Source: Choanephora cucurbitarum | Taxonomy: Eukaryota; Mucoromycota; Mucoromycetes; Mucorales; Choanephoraceae | DNA: 64,000 bases | Reading direction: 5' to 3' | Assembly: GCA_025331435.1 (NCBI GenBank) | Contig: JAIWNI010000003.1 | Coordinates: forward strand, 248,001 to 312,000 | Shown: in pieces, positions 20,738 to 32,223 of the stretch | Numbering within the stretch: position 1 is the stretch's first letter | Layout of the letters: every line of letters starts with the position of its first letter | Translations under genes and position numbers: made by a program | The notes under the pieces: model-generated | The model's input: the letters and a program-made list of their open reading frames with translations, nothing else | What the model was told of the DNA's origin: nothing | Database searches by the model: none

Positions 20738-22219
20738 ATGCTTCCTATACCGGGTGAGATAGTGATTCATGACTATCGACCTAAAGAACAGCCTATAGCA
20801 GGCGAATCTTTAAAAGTCTTACAATGGAATATAGAGCGTAATTATGGTAAACAGAGATATCTCGAGATAGAATAAGGCCAGTATCATTCACCCCCCTAGC
20901 AACACATAGAGTCCGAAGCTATTATAAAGGCTATTCAAGATTTAGATCCTGATGTCATTCTTCTTCAGGAAGTAGACATCTTCTGTAAACGCTCTGGTGA
21001 TCGCGACCATATGCAAGAACTATGCAAATCCCTTCAATTGCTAGGTGGATTCTTGTGCGAGTTTGAAGAATTAGATAGTCCTGTTCGAAGTTTGAGAGAC
21101 CAAGTAAATGAAAGAAAGAGAGAGATAAAAGACACTCTATTTCTCACCAATTCTTAAAATGTAGGGTGGTGGTGTTCATGGTAATGCCATTCTATCCAAA
21201 TATGATGTTGATTTTCGAATTTTACAACATAGAAAGAATGCATTTGATTGGAATAACCATGGCAACAGCCTAAAGGAACCTCGACGTGGACAGTAAAGTG
21301 ATATTATGCTATTTAACGTTTGAAAACTAAAGAAAAAGAGAGAAAATAGACGTTACACCTTAGTGGGCACTGTAAAGGCACCCTCGACTTCCATTCTCTG
21401 TTACTGTGTTCATTTGGAGGTAAAAAAAAAGAGAGGCAACTACAAAAGGAGACGACACAACTGAACAATAAACATGGTTAGGTCTTTACAGGTATCATTG
21501 ATCGTATCAGTAACTTTTCAGACATCCTCGAGGACGCTGCATCCCAAGCAGACACATACCCACATCAAATCATTGGCGGCGACTTAAATACAATGGCACA
21601 TTCGATTGTCAGATTATCACCCAAGTATGCCCGTGATCGATACCGTTTCATGTCGTTGGGTGATACAGAAAGTAACTGGTTTGATCGTCATGTCATGGCT
21701 GTCTATCGAGACCCTCAACATCAATACAACCTTCGTTTGGCAGCTGCAGGCTTTCCCTTCTCTATGGCTCCTGTGCGTGTGATCCGTTCGATCTGGCAGT
21801 TGCTTGGCTCACTCAAGCTGTTTGAATGGATCAGTGGATTTGATCTAGAGACATTGAAGCGAGCACGTAATCCGGGATTCTATGATCCTTGGGATCCAGA
21901 TGAAATCACCCTCCATAACCCCAACTACTTTGGGCTTTTTAAGGCCAAGTTGGACTGGACGATGGTACGGTGTATGGATGTACGACAGAAATGGATAGGC
22001 AATCGAAATTACAGCATGAGTGACCATGCTTATTTGATGGTCAAGGTGACGCCAGACACACCTGAAAAGATTGCGAATGCACATGAGGTCTGGAAGATGC
22101 GACGTAGACAATGGCAGCCTAATGGTTCAGCACCTTATTGGCGAACTACCATTGGTGTTTCCATCCTGTTGTTGGTACTTGCCTTTTTATCACAATGGAT
22201 CATTTACCTGACAGCTTAG
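20738..22219 (+). CDS. Endonuclease/exonuclease/phosphatase-fold protein with C-terminal membrane anchor
   Basis: Five exons (20738-20846, 20910-21103, 21165-21292, 21350-21419, 21482-22219) encode 412 residues. The EEP (DNase I-like) motifs occur in order: LQWNIER (Asn), VILLQEVD (Glu), GGGVHGNAILSK, CVHLE, GGDLNT (Asp and Asn) and SDHAYL (Asp-His). This is the metal-dependent phosphoesterase fold of DNase I, sphingomyelinases and inositol phosphatases. A single hydrophobic helix close to the C-terminus (SILLLVLAFLSQWIIYL) makes it a tail-anchored protein with the catalytic domain facing the cytosol. The substrate cannot be told from the motifs; a lipid or nucleic-acid phosphodiester is possible. 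It is paired head to head with the lipase gene and may share its promoter. Confidence 0.85.
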
Positions 22220-22582
22220 ATCTCTATCCCTATACATTATCATTAATTTCCATATCTATCCTCTCTTATAGTTCAACCCGTATACACTACCAAAAAAAAA
22301 AAAAGAAATAGCTTAGCTAAGCTGTATTAAATCAACTCCTACCATGAGGGGGGGAGAACCTATCAATTTCAATACTTTCTCTAATTCTCACGCAAAATTT
22401 CTATTGTAGGGCTGTATGTGACTAGCATACCCAGTATTATGTAAAGTTACACTTGTCAGATCACCCATTTATACCTACATAAAGCATATTTTTCTCTTAA
22501 TCCATGATGGGCTTATCTAATTTCATCCTGTCATATAAATGACACTCTTTTCTTTTTTTTTCTTTCCTTCTTTTTATTATAA
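22220..22582. other. Intergenic, promoter of the MFS gene
   Basis: Contains a small palindrome TAGCTTAGCTAAGCT near 22310, a GGGGGG run at 22349-22354, and a pyrimidine tract TTTTCTTTTTTTTTCTTTCC just upstream of the transporter start. No gene. Confidence 0.5.
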
Positions 22583-24147
22583 ATGTCAAAAATAATAAAA
22601 TCTCAAGATTTGGGATTTCCAATTTATATGACAGCATGTGCCTGCATTGCTGCCATATCTGGTTTTAATGTGGGATGGCATATCAGTAAAGTATCGAAAT
22701 TTAACTTGTTTGATCAACAATGTATTGACATTGTTTCTTTACAAAAGGTGTCCCCAACATGCCTGAAAAGATCATGAAAGGCATGATAGAACAAGACGGA
22801 TCTTCTCATTGTCTTCCAGGTACAGAGGATGGGCCTTTAGTCGGATGTCTACCTATGGATAACTATACATGGTCAGTTTTCCATTTGAATGATCTGACTT
22901 GATGGCTTACATTAAAAAAATAAAGGGGATACACCATAGGTGCTTATGCCATCGGTGGGTTCTTTGGTAGTATAGCCAGTAAATACTTAAATGTCAAGTT
23001 TGGTCGAAGAGACAACATCATGTTATCCTGCCTTTGGATGATCATGGGCGGTATCCTGTCTGCCTGTGCCGTCAATGTCGGCATGTATTCTCTAGGCCGT
23101 GCCTTGGTGGGTGTTGCCTCAGGCATGTGCGGCTCCTCTGTTGCGATCTACGTATCCGAAATCTCGACCAACAAAAGCCGAGGCGCCCTTGGATCGCTGT
23201 TTGAACTGTTTCTAAATGCAGGTATCTTAATGACACAGATCGCCGGTCGTTACCTGAACCAATGGCGTTACTTATGGGCCATCCCTACCCTCTTGGCTGG
23301 CTTCCAACTGATTCTCCTCTCTTTTACTGTCGAATGTCCGCGTCGTCTCTGTGCCGATCAACAGTACGATCAGGCACGTATAGCACTGGACAGGTTACGG
23401 GCTGGAGCAGATACAGAAGATGAATTCAAGGCGCTCATGTTAGCCCGTCAACAGGAAGCGCATGCTCAGGCAGAGATGTCTATCTGGGACATTGTCTCTT
23501 GCAAAGACAGACAGGTGACCTGGAACACGGTGATCGTGATGGTCATTCAGGCCTATAATCAGATTGGCGGTATTGGTCCTATCGCGGTCTATTCGGTCGG
23601 GTTCTTTACGAGGCTCTTTAAGGATGCGACCTTGGCTATCAACATCACCTTGGCCGATGCTTCGGTCAATATTGTGGCTACCTTGGTGGCAGTGATGTTC
23701 ATGCATCGGGTGGGGCGTAGGGGCTTCATGATGATTTCGACTGGTGGCACCTGCCTTGCCTCTGTCATGATGGTCTTGGGTGCCACCTTGCACCAAGGGA
23801 TCGGTGGTCTAGCGATTGCAGCTGCTGTCTTGTTTACTGGAACTTACAGCATGGGCTGTGGTGTGATTCCGTGGATGCTTGCACCGGAACTGTTGCCGAT
23901 GCATGCCTTGGCTGCTGGTTCTGCTCTGGGCAATTCGTCCAATTGGCTTTTTAATTTTATTATCAATACCATCTGGCCTCAGATGGACCAGCACTTGGGT
24001 ACCTATAGTTTTGTTGTGTTTGCCGTCATTAACCTGATTGGTTTTTTGTTTGTTTTGTTCTTTATGCCGGAAACGACAGATAGAGGCTTGGATGATCATC
24101 AGACAAGATGCACGGATGATATTGAATTCATAAAGGAGCATCCTTAA
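22583..24147 (+). CDS. MFS sugar transporter (GLUT/hexose-transporter type)
   Basis: Three exons (22583-22685, 22748-22871, 22926-24147) encode 482 residues with about 12 hydrophobic segments. Sugar-porter signatures are present: GWHIS after TM1, ASKYLNVKFGRRDN between TM2 and TM3, LGRALVGVASG, YVSEIS, ECPRRL after TM6, MHRVGRRGFM between TM8 and TM9, and FFMPETTDRGL at the end. The layout and length fit hexose transporters of the SLC2/GLUT group; the substrate sugar is inferred. The last large exon is noticeably richer in GC than its surroundings. Intron 2 uses the donor GTCAGT, less common here. The gene is convergent with the HNH-like gene, 69 bp between stops. Confidence 0.92.
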
Positions 24148-24216
24148 ATCCATTGTACACCCTTATTTGTATAGAATAAAAAAAAAAGAAGAATGATCTT
24201 TATTATGACCAAGCGT

Positions 24217-25635
24217 CTAAGGCAACGAATGATCTTTTGTTTTAGCTTTCAGGAACCTTTTGTACCAGTCTATGATTTCGATGTTCTTGGCATCATTTTT
24301 GACATTGTTTAGCACACAAGACATGATCTGGAGATTCCTGGCAGCCCAAACGGAAGGATCATTCAGTCGATGGGATACAGGTGTGATGTGATCAAAGGTC
24401 AATGCCCAATAGGGCACTTTGGCATATTTTGGGTTATGCAAGTGACACAGAACGCCTGTTATCTGACAGGTTTGGCTTTGGTCTACATAGATACGTACCA
24501 GATCATTCAGCACAAGAGGACATCGCCCCTTATGGACTTTGTTTCGATGACGGCTTACGATCTGATCATACCGTTTCTCAAGTCGAAGGTATACTTGAGA
24601 CCCCGTCAGGACTGGAGGTCTTTGGTGACCAGGCAATTGGCCTGTGATAAGATAATCGATAATCTCGCGTTGTTCATGCTCGGTTTTTGCAAAGGCCATG
24701 AATCTAGTCAAGTCAATGCATGATCTCTACTTTGCTTTTCTTTGAATTACCTTGCACAACCAACACAACAAAGGGATCCTCTGTAAATGCATTTGGAATC
24801 CAATCTTTTTCTTTCGGATGAATAGTGTTCGGGAGATAGGTTGACATGGCATGTACTACACTATAAAAAGGGTGGATGAGTTCATAAGGAGGTGACTTAC
24901 GTGTTGGAGTCTGTTTCCTATCGCTTACTTTTGAAGTAGCAGGTTTTTTTGGAATGAGTTTCACTTCAGTAGGTGTCTTGGGTGCAAGTGTCTTGGGAGC
25001 AGGTGGTTCTGGTGTAGCTACTTTGGGTGGAGTGACTATCTCTGGAGCAGGTTTACTTGAGGGAAGTATGCTTACATCAGGTATGTTTGGAGCAGGTATA
25101 TTCAAGACAAGTATATCTGGGATAAACTATAGACAAGTTAGATAGAATCATAATAAAACAAAAACTTACTTTGCGTCTACATGATCTTTTTGTTGGCGGC
25201 GGATCATCTTGTTGTTCCTAGATCAAGACAGTAAGAACAAGGGCCGCTTAAAAGAGGATGAAGGCAATACGTTACAGCTTGACGTTTCACTTCCTCAATA
25301 GGTTCATTCGAATCAAAGATAAATGACATGTCATCATGATAAGCTGTTTCTGTAAAAGCCTCATCTATTTCCATATCAGCTACACCAAAGTCATAAAGTG
25401 ATTGATCCAAAGCTCTCAGGTATTCTTCATACAAAGCTTCAGGGCTCTCAAATGCCTCCAAGGGAACAAACAGGTGGACACCCTGTCTGTCTTGAGGAGT
25501 GAGAGATAGGATAGGATTGTTGTATTCGATAGGCGTAGGTAGTTGGTTTCTGTCTTCAGGTGGTGATAACTTTCGTCTTTTTATTTTTCGCATATCGTAG
25601 AAAAGAGGCTCATATAGGTTGTGTTGATTATCCAT
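24217..25635 (-). CDS. HNH-like domain protein of unknown function
   Basis: A five-exon model (25635-25276, 25217-25170, 25126-24901, 24855-24756, 24703-24217) gives 406 residues. The C-terminal 160 residues look like an HNH nuclease fold: CQITGVLCHLHNPKY, then FDHITPVSH with the Asp-His of HNH, then AARNLQIMSCVLNNVKND, where the middle Asn is kept but the last His position is Asn. The N-terminal half is acidic, then Pro/Lys/Thr-rich. Two parts of the model are weak. The first intron donor (GTAACG or GTGAAA) is ambiguous. The last intron only keeps frame if it uses a GC donor (GCAAGG at 24755) or if a one-base shift exists, because the better GT donor next to it leaves the wrong phase. Nuclease activity is inferred, not shown. 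Confidence 0.6.
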
Positions 25636-27705
25636 TGTGTGTGAAAAGAGAGAAAGAAAAAGTGAGAAACACTCTAAGTGAGATTGAATATTTCAAACTC
25701 ATTAAATCCATATAGAAAATGACAGGTTTTTCTTATCCATAGTGACCACTCTTAAAAAAAAGTTGTTTTACTATATGAAAGAAGTCCTTTTGATTTTCAT
25801 TCTAAAGCACTACGAAATCAGAAGCTCTCCTCTTCTTAAAAAAGGAGTAAAGCATAAATAGAGAACGCCTTTTCTATCGGCAACAAAGGCTGATCCAAAT
25901 GATCTACATTTTAAGTAAATCAATTCAAGCAGAAAACAAGTTTATTTGGATAATCAATTTGCCTTTTGTTCCCAAAGTCATTTTAAATTATATAGCATAA
26001 GCTTCGTTGTTTAAGTATACAATGACCTTCTCTGTATCTGTACTGTCTCTAAACATTATCTTAAAGGTGCTTATGTGCTGTGTCTTTAAACAAAGTACAT
26101 AAGCTAGTTAGTTTTCCATAGCAATCTTTTTTCTATCTAATGCATAGTCTATGTTGAAATGCCTTTCACTCAAAAAAAAATAACAGATAGGTTGACTCAT
26201 ACGATATATACTGTTCTACCAAGAAAGTTCTAGTGTCACTGTATTCACACAAGTACAATACTGATTTCTATTTATTCTACTGTGATCACAAATAGTTACC
26301 CAAGAAGAAGAAGAGGTGCAATCTAAAAAAAGGAAACCATACGATACCTAGAACTGTTTCAGATCCCTGTGAATAAGCTGCAGGGTAAAAGGGAACAATT
26401 ATCGATACCTTCTTTATGGCAACACATAGTGACTGAAACCAACTATCAGAGATGACGCCTAATTCAGCAATGGCTACATGCACGCTATCACTCCAGATAA
26501 AAGATAGAGTGGGACAAGGCAACAACAACAAACTGTAGCACTTTTTGTTTTGTTTTGGGAAATGTTGCCTATAAAGTAATAGCATTTCAACATTGTGTGA
26601 TGATTATTTTAAAAGCAGTCTATATTTCAAGAAAGCCTTGTTTATGTTTTATTTAACCGAATCATCTTAGGATGTTTACCTCTTTTGGTAATCAACTTTG
26701 GTTATTTATTTGCAGCAAATCTATCTAATTTACTACCTTCTCTCTTTTTTTTTTGTCTATTTAAAAAAAACAGAGTTATTTCATACTCAAAGCAAGCTTC
26801 TTAATCATCATGTAAAAGATGTTGTACATATAATTCTTTGGGAACACTTGTGTGATAAACTACGCGGGCAAACTATAAATAATTAGTTGAAGAAACCAAC
26901 TTTCTAGAAAAATGACCCTGTAAAGTAACACAAACAATAAGAAAATTTTACTTAGTCATCCATATAAATAGAAGTTGTACGCTACAATTAGTCATCCCCA
27001 AGTAAAGGAATTACATAAAAGGACAAATGAATAAATAAAAATGTTCGTCATTTAATGCATATAATTTACACAAGCGTATTGGATGATTTGATCTTGACTT
27101 CATACAAGAAAAAAAAAAGCGGGAACTTTTTATTTCGCCTATCCAAAAAGAAAAAAAAAGCTGTCATTGGATTTACTGTTTGTGATATTAAAATAAGGGG
27201 CTTAGGTAACTTTTTTATTTTATTTTTTTTATAAGCCAAATGAAATATCCCTTAAAGAGAATAATAGATCAAGTTTTTCTTATGTATCCTATTTTAAGCT
27301 TGTTGTTGTTGTCAAACAGGAAATGATATAAAAAGAGAGAATGATATATTGTCCGGAACAAAATAAACATTTACCTTATTTGATAAAATCAAATTATTTC
27401 TTTTTTTCTTTTTTTTTGTCCTACAGCAATAAGAGAAATAGAATCCCTTTTCTAGTGTTTATAGATGAATCGTATTCATAGTTAATAAAAACCGATAAAA
27501 AAGGAAGGGGGGTTAGATATATATTTAACCATTGAGATGACATAGGGGTAAATAAAGGGTTGTTTAATTAATGGAAATCAATTTAATTGGGTACATTGCT
27601 AATTAATTTAGTTTCCTTACTAAAATATATATATATAAAATACTATATAAAGGAGATCATTTCCCTTTATCTTTTTTTTTTTCTTTTTTATATATATTTT
27701 ATACC
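25636..27705. other. Gene-poor stretch, 2.1 kb
   Basis: AT-rich DNA between two divergent genes. No credible gene; the frame at 26585-26286 (minus) shows no domain. The last 400 bp are extremely AT-rich with TA-dinucleotide runs at 27626-27637 and 27690-27699, the latter 10-15 bp from the start of the phosphatase gene, together with a pyrimidine tract (TCTTTTTTTTTTTCTTTTTT) at about 27669-27688. Confidence 0.5.
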
Positions 27706-28635
27706 ATGAACAATACTTATGCCAATACAAAGAGATTGTCATTGACTTCAATCGCACCTTCTGTTTCTACATCAAGTGGATTAGCCAATCGCCGTAAAAG
27801 AAACAAGAATCTCTCTTTATGTTTAACACCTGAAGCAACAAAGAGCCTATTTGCTGAGCCAATCAGAACAGCCACATTTCAACAAAAGGACAATCTGAAT
27901 GCATACCCATTAGGCCCAGCCAAGATCATGTCTAACCTCTATCTGGGCAATGAAAAGAACACACTCGATCTGGATCATCTAAAGCATCTCAACATTCAAG
28001 CTATCCTCAATGTGGCTGCAGAAGTCAATCACCCTTATCACCACCTATTCCAGTCCATGGATGATTTTATGGATCAACCACTCACACCTTCCCCTTCACT
28101 CTCAAAGGCTTCTTCTATCAGCACTGCCTCTAGTATCTCTACCTTGAATGATATCCCTATAACACCATCTATTGCCTATCAGAAACTACCTTGGGAACAC
28201 CATCAAGATAACCTGGTGAGTGAACTGGTGAAGGCAATGGAACTCATTGATCGTGCTCGTGCTGCTGGTCAGCCTATTCTGGTGCACTGTCAATGTGGTG
28301 TTGCTCGTTCGGCTACTGTGATCATTGCCTATGTGATGAAGACCTTTCGATTGCCTATGCAAGAAGCATATGATCATGTTAAACAATTAGCACCTGCCAT
28401 CAATCCTAACCTCAGTCTGTTATTTCAACTAAGAGAATTTGAACAAGCCTTGCATGCTGAGACAAAGGAAAACACCACTAGGCTGTCTATCTCTAACTGG
28501 AAGCGTAAATACAAGACACTCTTTCAGCCTCAACCTCAACCTCAGCAACAATCACAAGAATCAAGAGAATGGTGGAAATCCAAGAAAGTGACTTTTGATC
28601 TGAATGAACCCGCCAGTCCTTCTGTTTGTTATTAA
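27706..28635 (+). CDS. Dual-specificity protein phosphatase (MAPK-phosphatase-like)
   Basis: An intron-less 309-residue protein. After a basic, Ser/Thr-rich N-terminus, the DSP domain starts at about residue 72 (IMSNLYLGNEKNTLD, the usual opening) and holds the active site HCQCGVARSA, in which Cys195 is the nucleophile and Arg201 binds phosphate, followed by TVIIAYVMKTF and QLAPAINPNLSLLFQLREFE. The same HCQCG variant occurs in yeast Msg5/Sdp1-type and fission-yeast Pmp1-type enzymes that switch off MAP kinases, so such a role is likely. A Ser-rich insert of about 40 residues (about 120-160) interrupts the domain ahead of LPWEHHQDNL. The C-terminal tail is Gln/Pro-rich. Confidence 0.9.
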   Translation: MNNTYANTKRLSLTSIAPSVSTSSGLANRRKRNKNLSLCLTPEATKSLFAEPIRTATFQQKDNLNAYPLGPAKIMSNLYLGNEKNTLDLDHLKHLNIQAILNVAAEVNHPYHHLFQSMDDFMDQPLTPSPSLSKASSISTASSISTLNDIPITPSIAYQKLPWEHHQDNLVSELVKAMELIDRARAAGQPILVHCQCGVARSATVIIAYVMKTFRLPMQEAYDHVKQLAPAINPNLSLLFQLREFEQALHAETKENTTRLSISNWKRKYKTLFQPQPQPQQQSQESREWWKSKKVTFDLNEPASPSVCY

Positions 28636-29859
28636 ATCCCATCACCACCTTTTTGTAGATATAACAAAAAAAAAATACCAATTTGTATCTAATTTCACTC
28701 TTAAAGCATTTCACACACTCTCATATACGCTTTTCATGTATATATAATAATAATTACATACAATCTAAAATAAAAAAAAAGAATTCCTATCTTGTTATTT
28801 AGTAATGAGATCATCATTTGTTTGAAACAGATAAACATTTAATTAACAAGTTGCCTATTTCATCCTAAATTGATTGATAAACAAAGTTTTGTATGTGTGA
28901 CATTGGGCGTAACTTTGTATCTGACTAAGCCACCATCTTTTTCTCTTGTTTAGTTAAATGGGATTTGTAACAATCAATGTTACACATAAACCATTCTGAT
29001 AAAGATCGAAGATTCTTAATTAAACCCACTAAGATGGACATAAACAAAGAGCCAATCTGTATCGATGACTCCCCCTCTTAGATGATACCGTCGACTTTGG
29101 ATAAGCTCATGTTGATAAACATCTTGGAGTTTATTGTTATCTCGGTAAAGTCGATTCCGAAACTTTCAGATGTAAATTTCAGTCATTGGCGCGCACGCAA
29201 AAAAAAAAAAATGAAGCAGGTTCATGACTCATCTGTCAACCTTAATTGTTTTATTCCCAGAAGCCAAGTACTTTTCCATGTTCTAGATTGAAATAAACCG
29301 TGTAGCTGGTAATTTCATCTATTGTTGCCAAGATTTTTTTTTAAAATTAACAGTGAGTGAGATCAATTGATTTTGCGGTTGAATGGAATGTTACGATAGA
29401 TTCTGTTGCTTTGTTTGAACAGAACAGGTCAATACGGGTTAATACATTATGTTCAAGTAGCTTTTTCCTCTGTATGTTATCATTTGGGAATTTACATTCT
29501 TATAAGGATAGTGCATTCTGATTTGCTGCAGAATAGATTGAAGACAAACCCTTACTCAGAGACCCTTTCTCTCTTTCATATGTTTGTGCTGATGGAGAAC
29601 TCCGATATTAAAAGTGTACTTTACACTCGCTACTTTGTAGTGTTCAGAATGGCTACTATCTTTATTGGATGAATTCTTTTGTTAGCCTCTGTCTATTCCA
29701 CATCAAGCCCTGACAATAGAGTCAATTACATGTTGGTCCTCTTAACGCATGGTGGGAGTTGAAGCTCATGTCGCATTGAGCCTTGCTTATCTCCCCCCCC
29801 CTTATTCTTCTTTACACTGTGAAAAGCTTAAAATGCCAAATGCTTCAAAAGAACAATGA
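28636..29859. other. Intergenic, 1.2 kb
   Basis: 3' flank of the phosphatase gene, then AT-rich DNA without a convincing gene. Frames at 29082-29291 and 29406-29672 (plus) have no domain. A C9 run occurs at about 29792-29800. Confidence 0.4.
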
Positions 29860-31210
29860 CTACAAGGAAATATGAATTATTATAGATACAAAAAAAAAGG
29901 AGGTTATTGGAAAAAGTATATTTAAAAGTTGAAAGCTGATATAGCTTGGCCTATTTGCATGTTTGCTCTCTGCATTTGAGGCCAGAAAAAATAAATACGA
30001 TTGTTGTATTCTTTTAGAGCGCAATTTGATTTCAGTGTTGCAACTGGTGATATTAGAGCATCGACCAGGGAACACTTTCAGTAATGTGTTGGCGTAGAGA
30101 TCATTCATGTTGACATGTTGATTGCTGTCACTGAAGGGTATGCCAGCTAGTGATACAGATATTTCGCTATACAGCTGGATTAGGGCAAGTACGTGTGAAG
30201 ACTGCTGGTGTTTGAATAAAAGTAATGTCTTGGCAATACAAGGATCATTACCCCTTTCTGACTTGACAAGAGCATTTGTACAAGTGCGGATTTTTCTGTT
30301 GCCAGGATGTAGTGAACTATGATAAAAAACTTTTTTCTTTAAAAGAATGCCATGGGCGTATTTGATAGTTGGCTCGATGTCTTGTGCTGGAATGTTAATG
30401 ACATCGGCTAGAAGTTTTTTCAGGTTGTAGTTGTTGAAATCATTTAGATTCGCAACGTTTTTGAAAGAGGCATCTATTTGGTTGATTTCTTCAACTCCAT
30501 ATAGAGCTTTGCTTCTTGAATGGAAGTTCGCATTTGCTGTTGAAATCAGAATGTTTGCTGCATTGACTTCCGGCTTTTTGAGTTGAATTTATTTTGGTCT
30601 TGAGATCTCTAATTCTTCTCTCCAGAGAGTAGCAGCGGGTAGATGTTCCAAGTAGTGTTGATTTACTTGCGCAAAAAGTTGTGCCATTCTTCAACCAAAA
30701 CTTCCAGCTGAAGCAAATGGAGATCGTTAGTATATAGGCTTCAAATAAGTAACGCAGCCTTTTCTTTCAATGAAGTTCCTGATCTGTTTAGCAATGTGTA
30801 AGTTGAAAAATATCAACTCCCATGAACACAGGCGGGATAAACGAGGTAAGTCTTCTAAAACACAAAGGCTTCTTAATTCCGTGATCAATGTCAGCGACCA
30901 AAAAATCATTCAAAAGTCATAGATGACAAGGATCATTTTCGGGATAGGTCGAAAGACAGCCAACCTTAGGAGGTCAGATCGTACAGAGGCAGCAAAGGGC
31001 AGTAGGAGTTGTGACCAGTCAAGTGGTTTATCTGAGATACAGATGGAATATCACCGAAGGATCCAACAAGATGTACCTTTACAATGGTATGATTTTGTAA
31101 CCCACATGAACAACCATTCTTTCGTTGCCAAATTCGCACATTTCTTGTATGAAGCTTTTCAAAAACTATGAATATTGTTTGTCTTAGGCAAACAAGCAAT
31201 ATCAATGAGA
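29860..31210 (-). pseudogene. Decayed transposon ORF (Tnp2-like transposase family)
   Basis: Minus-strand fragments line up as pieces of one protein. Near 31070 a block reads LVGSFGDIPSVSQINHLTGHNSYCP, close to the DIPA-x-x-x-x-x-x-GH-x-x-Y-x-C block of Tnp2-type fungal transposases. Near 30820 comes MGVDIFQLTH in another frame, where the family has its D-x-x-H-L block. A long stretch from about 30670 to 29860 stays in one frame (about 270 codons with a single stop near 30594), includes ALIQLYSEISVSLAGIPF and KLRSKRIQQS, and has no early ATG. Frameshifts and stops separate the pieces, so it is a relic. No terminal repeats found. The family assignment is tentative; the transposon nature is more secure. 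Confidence 0.5.
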
Positions 31211-32223
31211 TTTTCTTCTTTTTTTTTTTCCTTTGTGTAGGCGGTAAGGTTAAGAATTTGTCGCATCACCATTGTTGCCTTAGATCTGAAAGCCATCAAA
31301 CAAAGCCTACGTTATGAACCCGCTTTTCGACATGATAAAGAAACGCTCCAATTGTTCAGGACCTAAACTCATTGCAACTGTTTGAAACAACTCGTGTTAT
31401 TACACCATTTGTACCTGGCATGCAACCAGATTCTACTTGAGAGCTTTCTTATTTTTTCCCCTAAACTTGGTATATCACATAAGCATAAACACTAAAGAGG
31501 GCAGGCTAAATAATAGCGTTACCTATCTTTCTCAGGGCTCAAAGTAAATATCTAGGATAAAAATTGAACTTCTTTATCCAGCTTTTATACACCTTTTTTT
31601 TGTGGTGATATCATTCCAGGGCAATGCCATATTTGCAATCATCGTCAGGTTGTTTATACTCTGCCTCATTCCAGTCTGTGATAAATCCTTTTATTTTAAA
31701 GATATCCCATTCACTCTTTATTGCTATTGTTTAAATTCACTATAACAGTATATATATATTTGCTAGACAGATATCACACCATTTTCTATAAAGCAGTGAG
31801 CATACCCGAAGCCAATAAATCTGATTTTAAGTCATACATTTTATCCTAGTATTATGGCTCTTTTTCTTTTATATAAAAGCAAGAGCAAATTCTGTAGGTT
31901 GCAACTATCTTTGAGGCTTCACATGAGTAACTGGATCTTACACTTGAGGTTCTCTCTTACTTTAAAAGGCATTAAAAAAAGGGAGTTTTAAATTAGCCAA
32001 ATAAGCCATGAGTTATATGGATTTGTTACATACAATGTACACTATTCATCACAAGTTAACAGACCAGTCTAAAGTCATGTTGAGCAATTGATACAATTCT
32101 TTTTCAAGATAAGAGAGAGAGAGAGAAATATTGGCTTCTTTATTGAAAAAAAGAGAATGGACATGAAGAGAATATACTCTTCAAAGGGAAAAAGAAGCAA
32201 TGAAAAACCAAATAGCTAAAGCC
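31211..32223. other. Intergenic, 1.0 kb
   Basis: The first 250 bp may be further decayed 5' part of the transposon ORF. The rest is AT-rich, with a TA tract at about 31748-31759 and a GA run at 32115-32127, and no gene. Confidence 0.4.

Noticed and set aside
23440..24153. Three minus-strand frames over the hexose-transporter exon
   Set aside because: His- and Arg-rich reverse readings of a GC-rich transporter exon without any domain.
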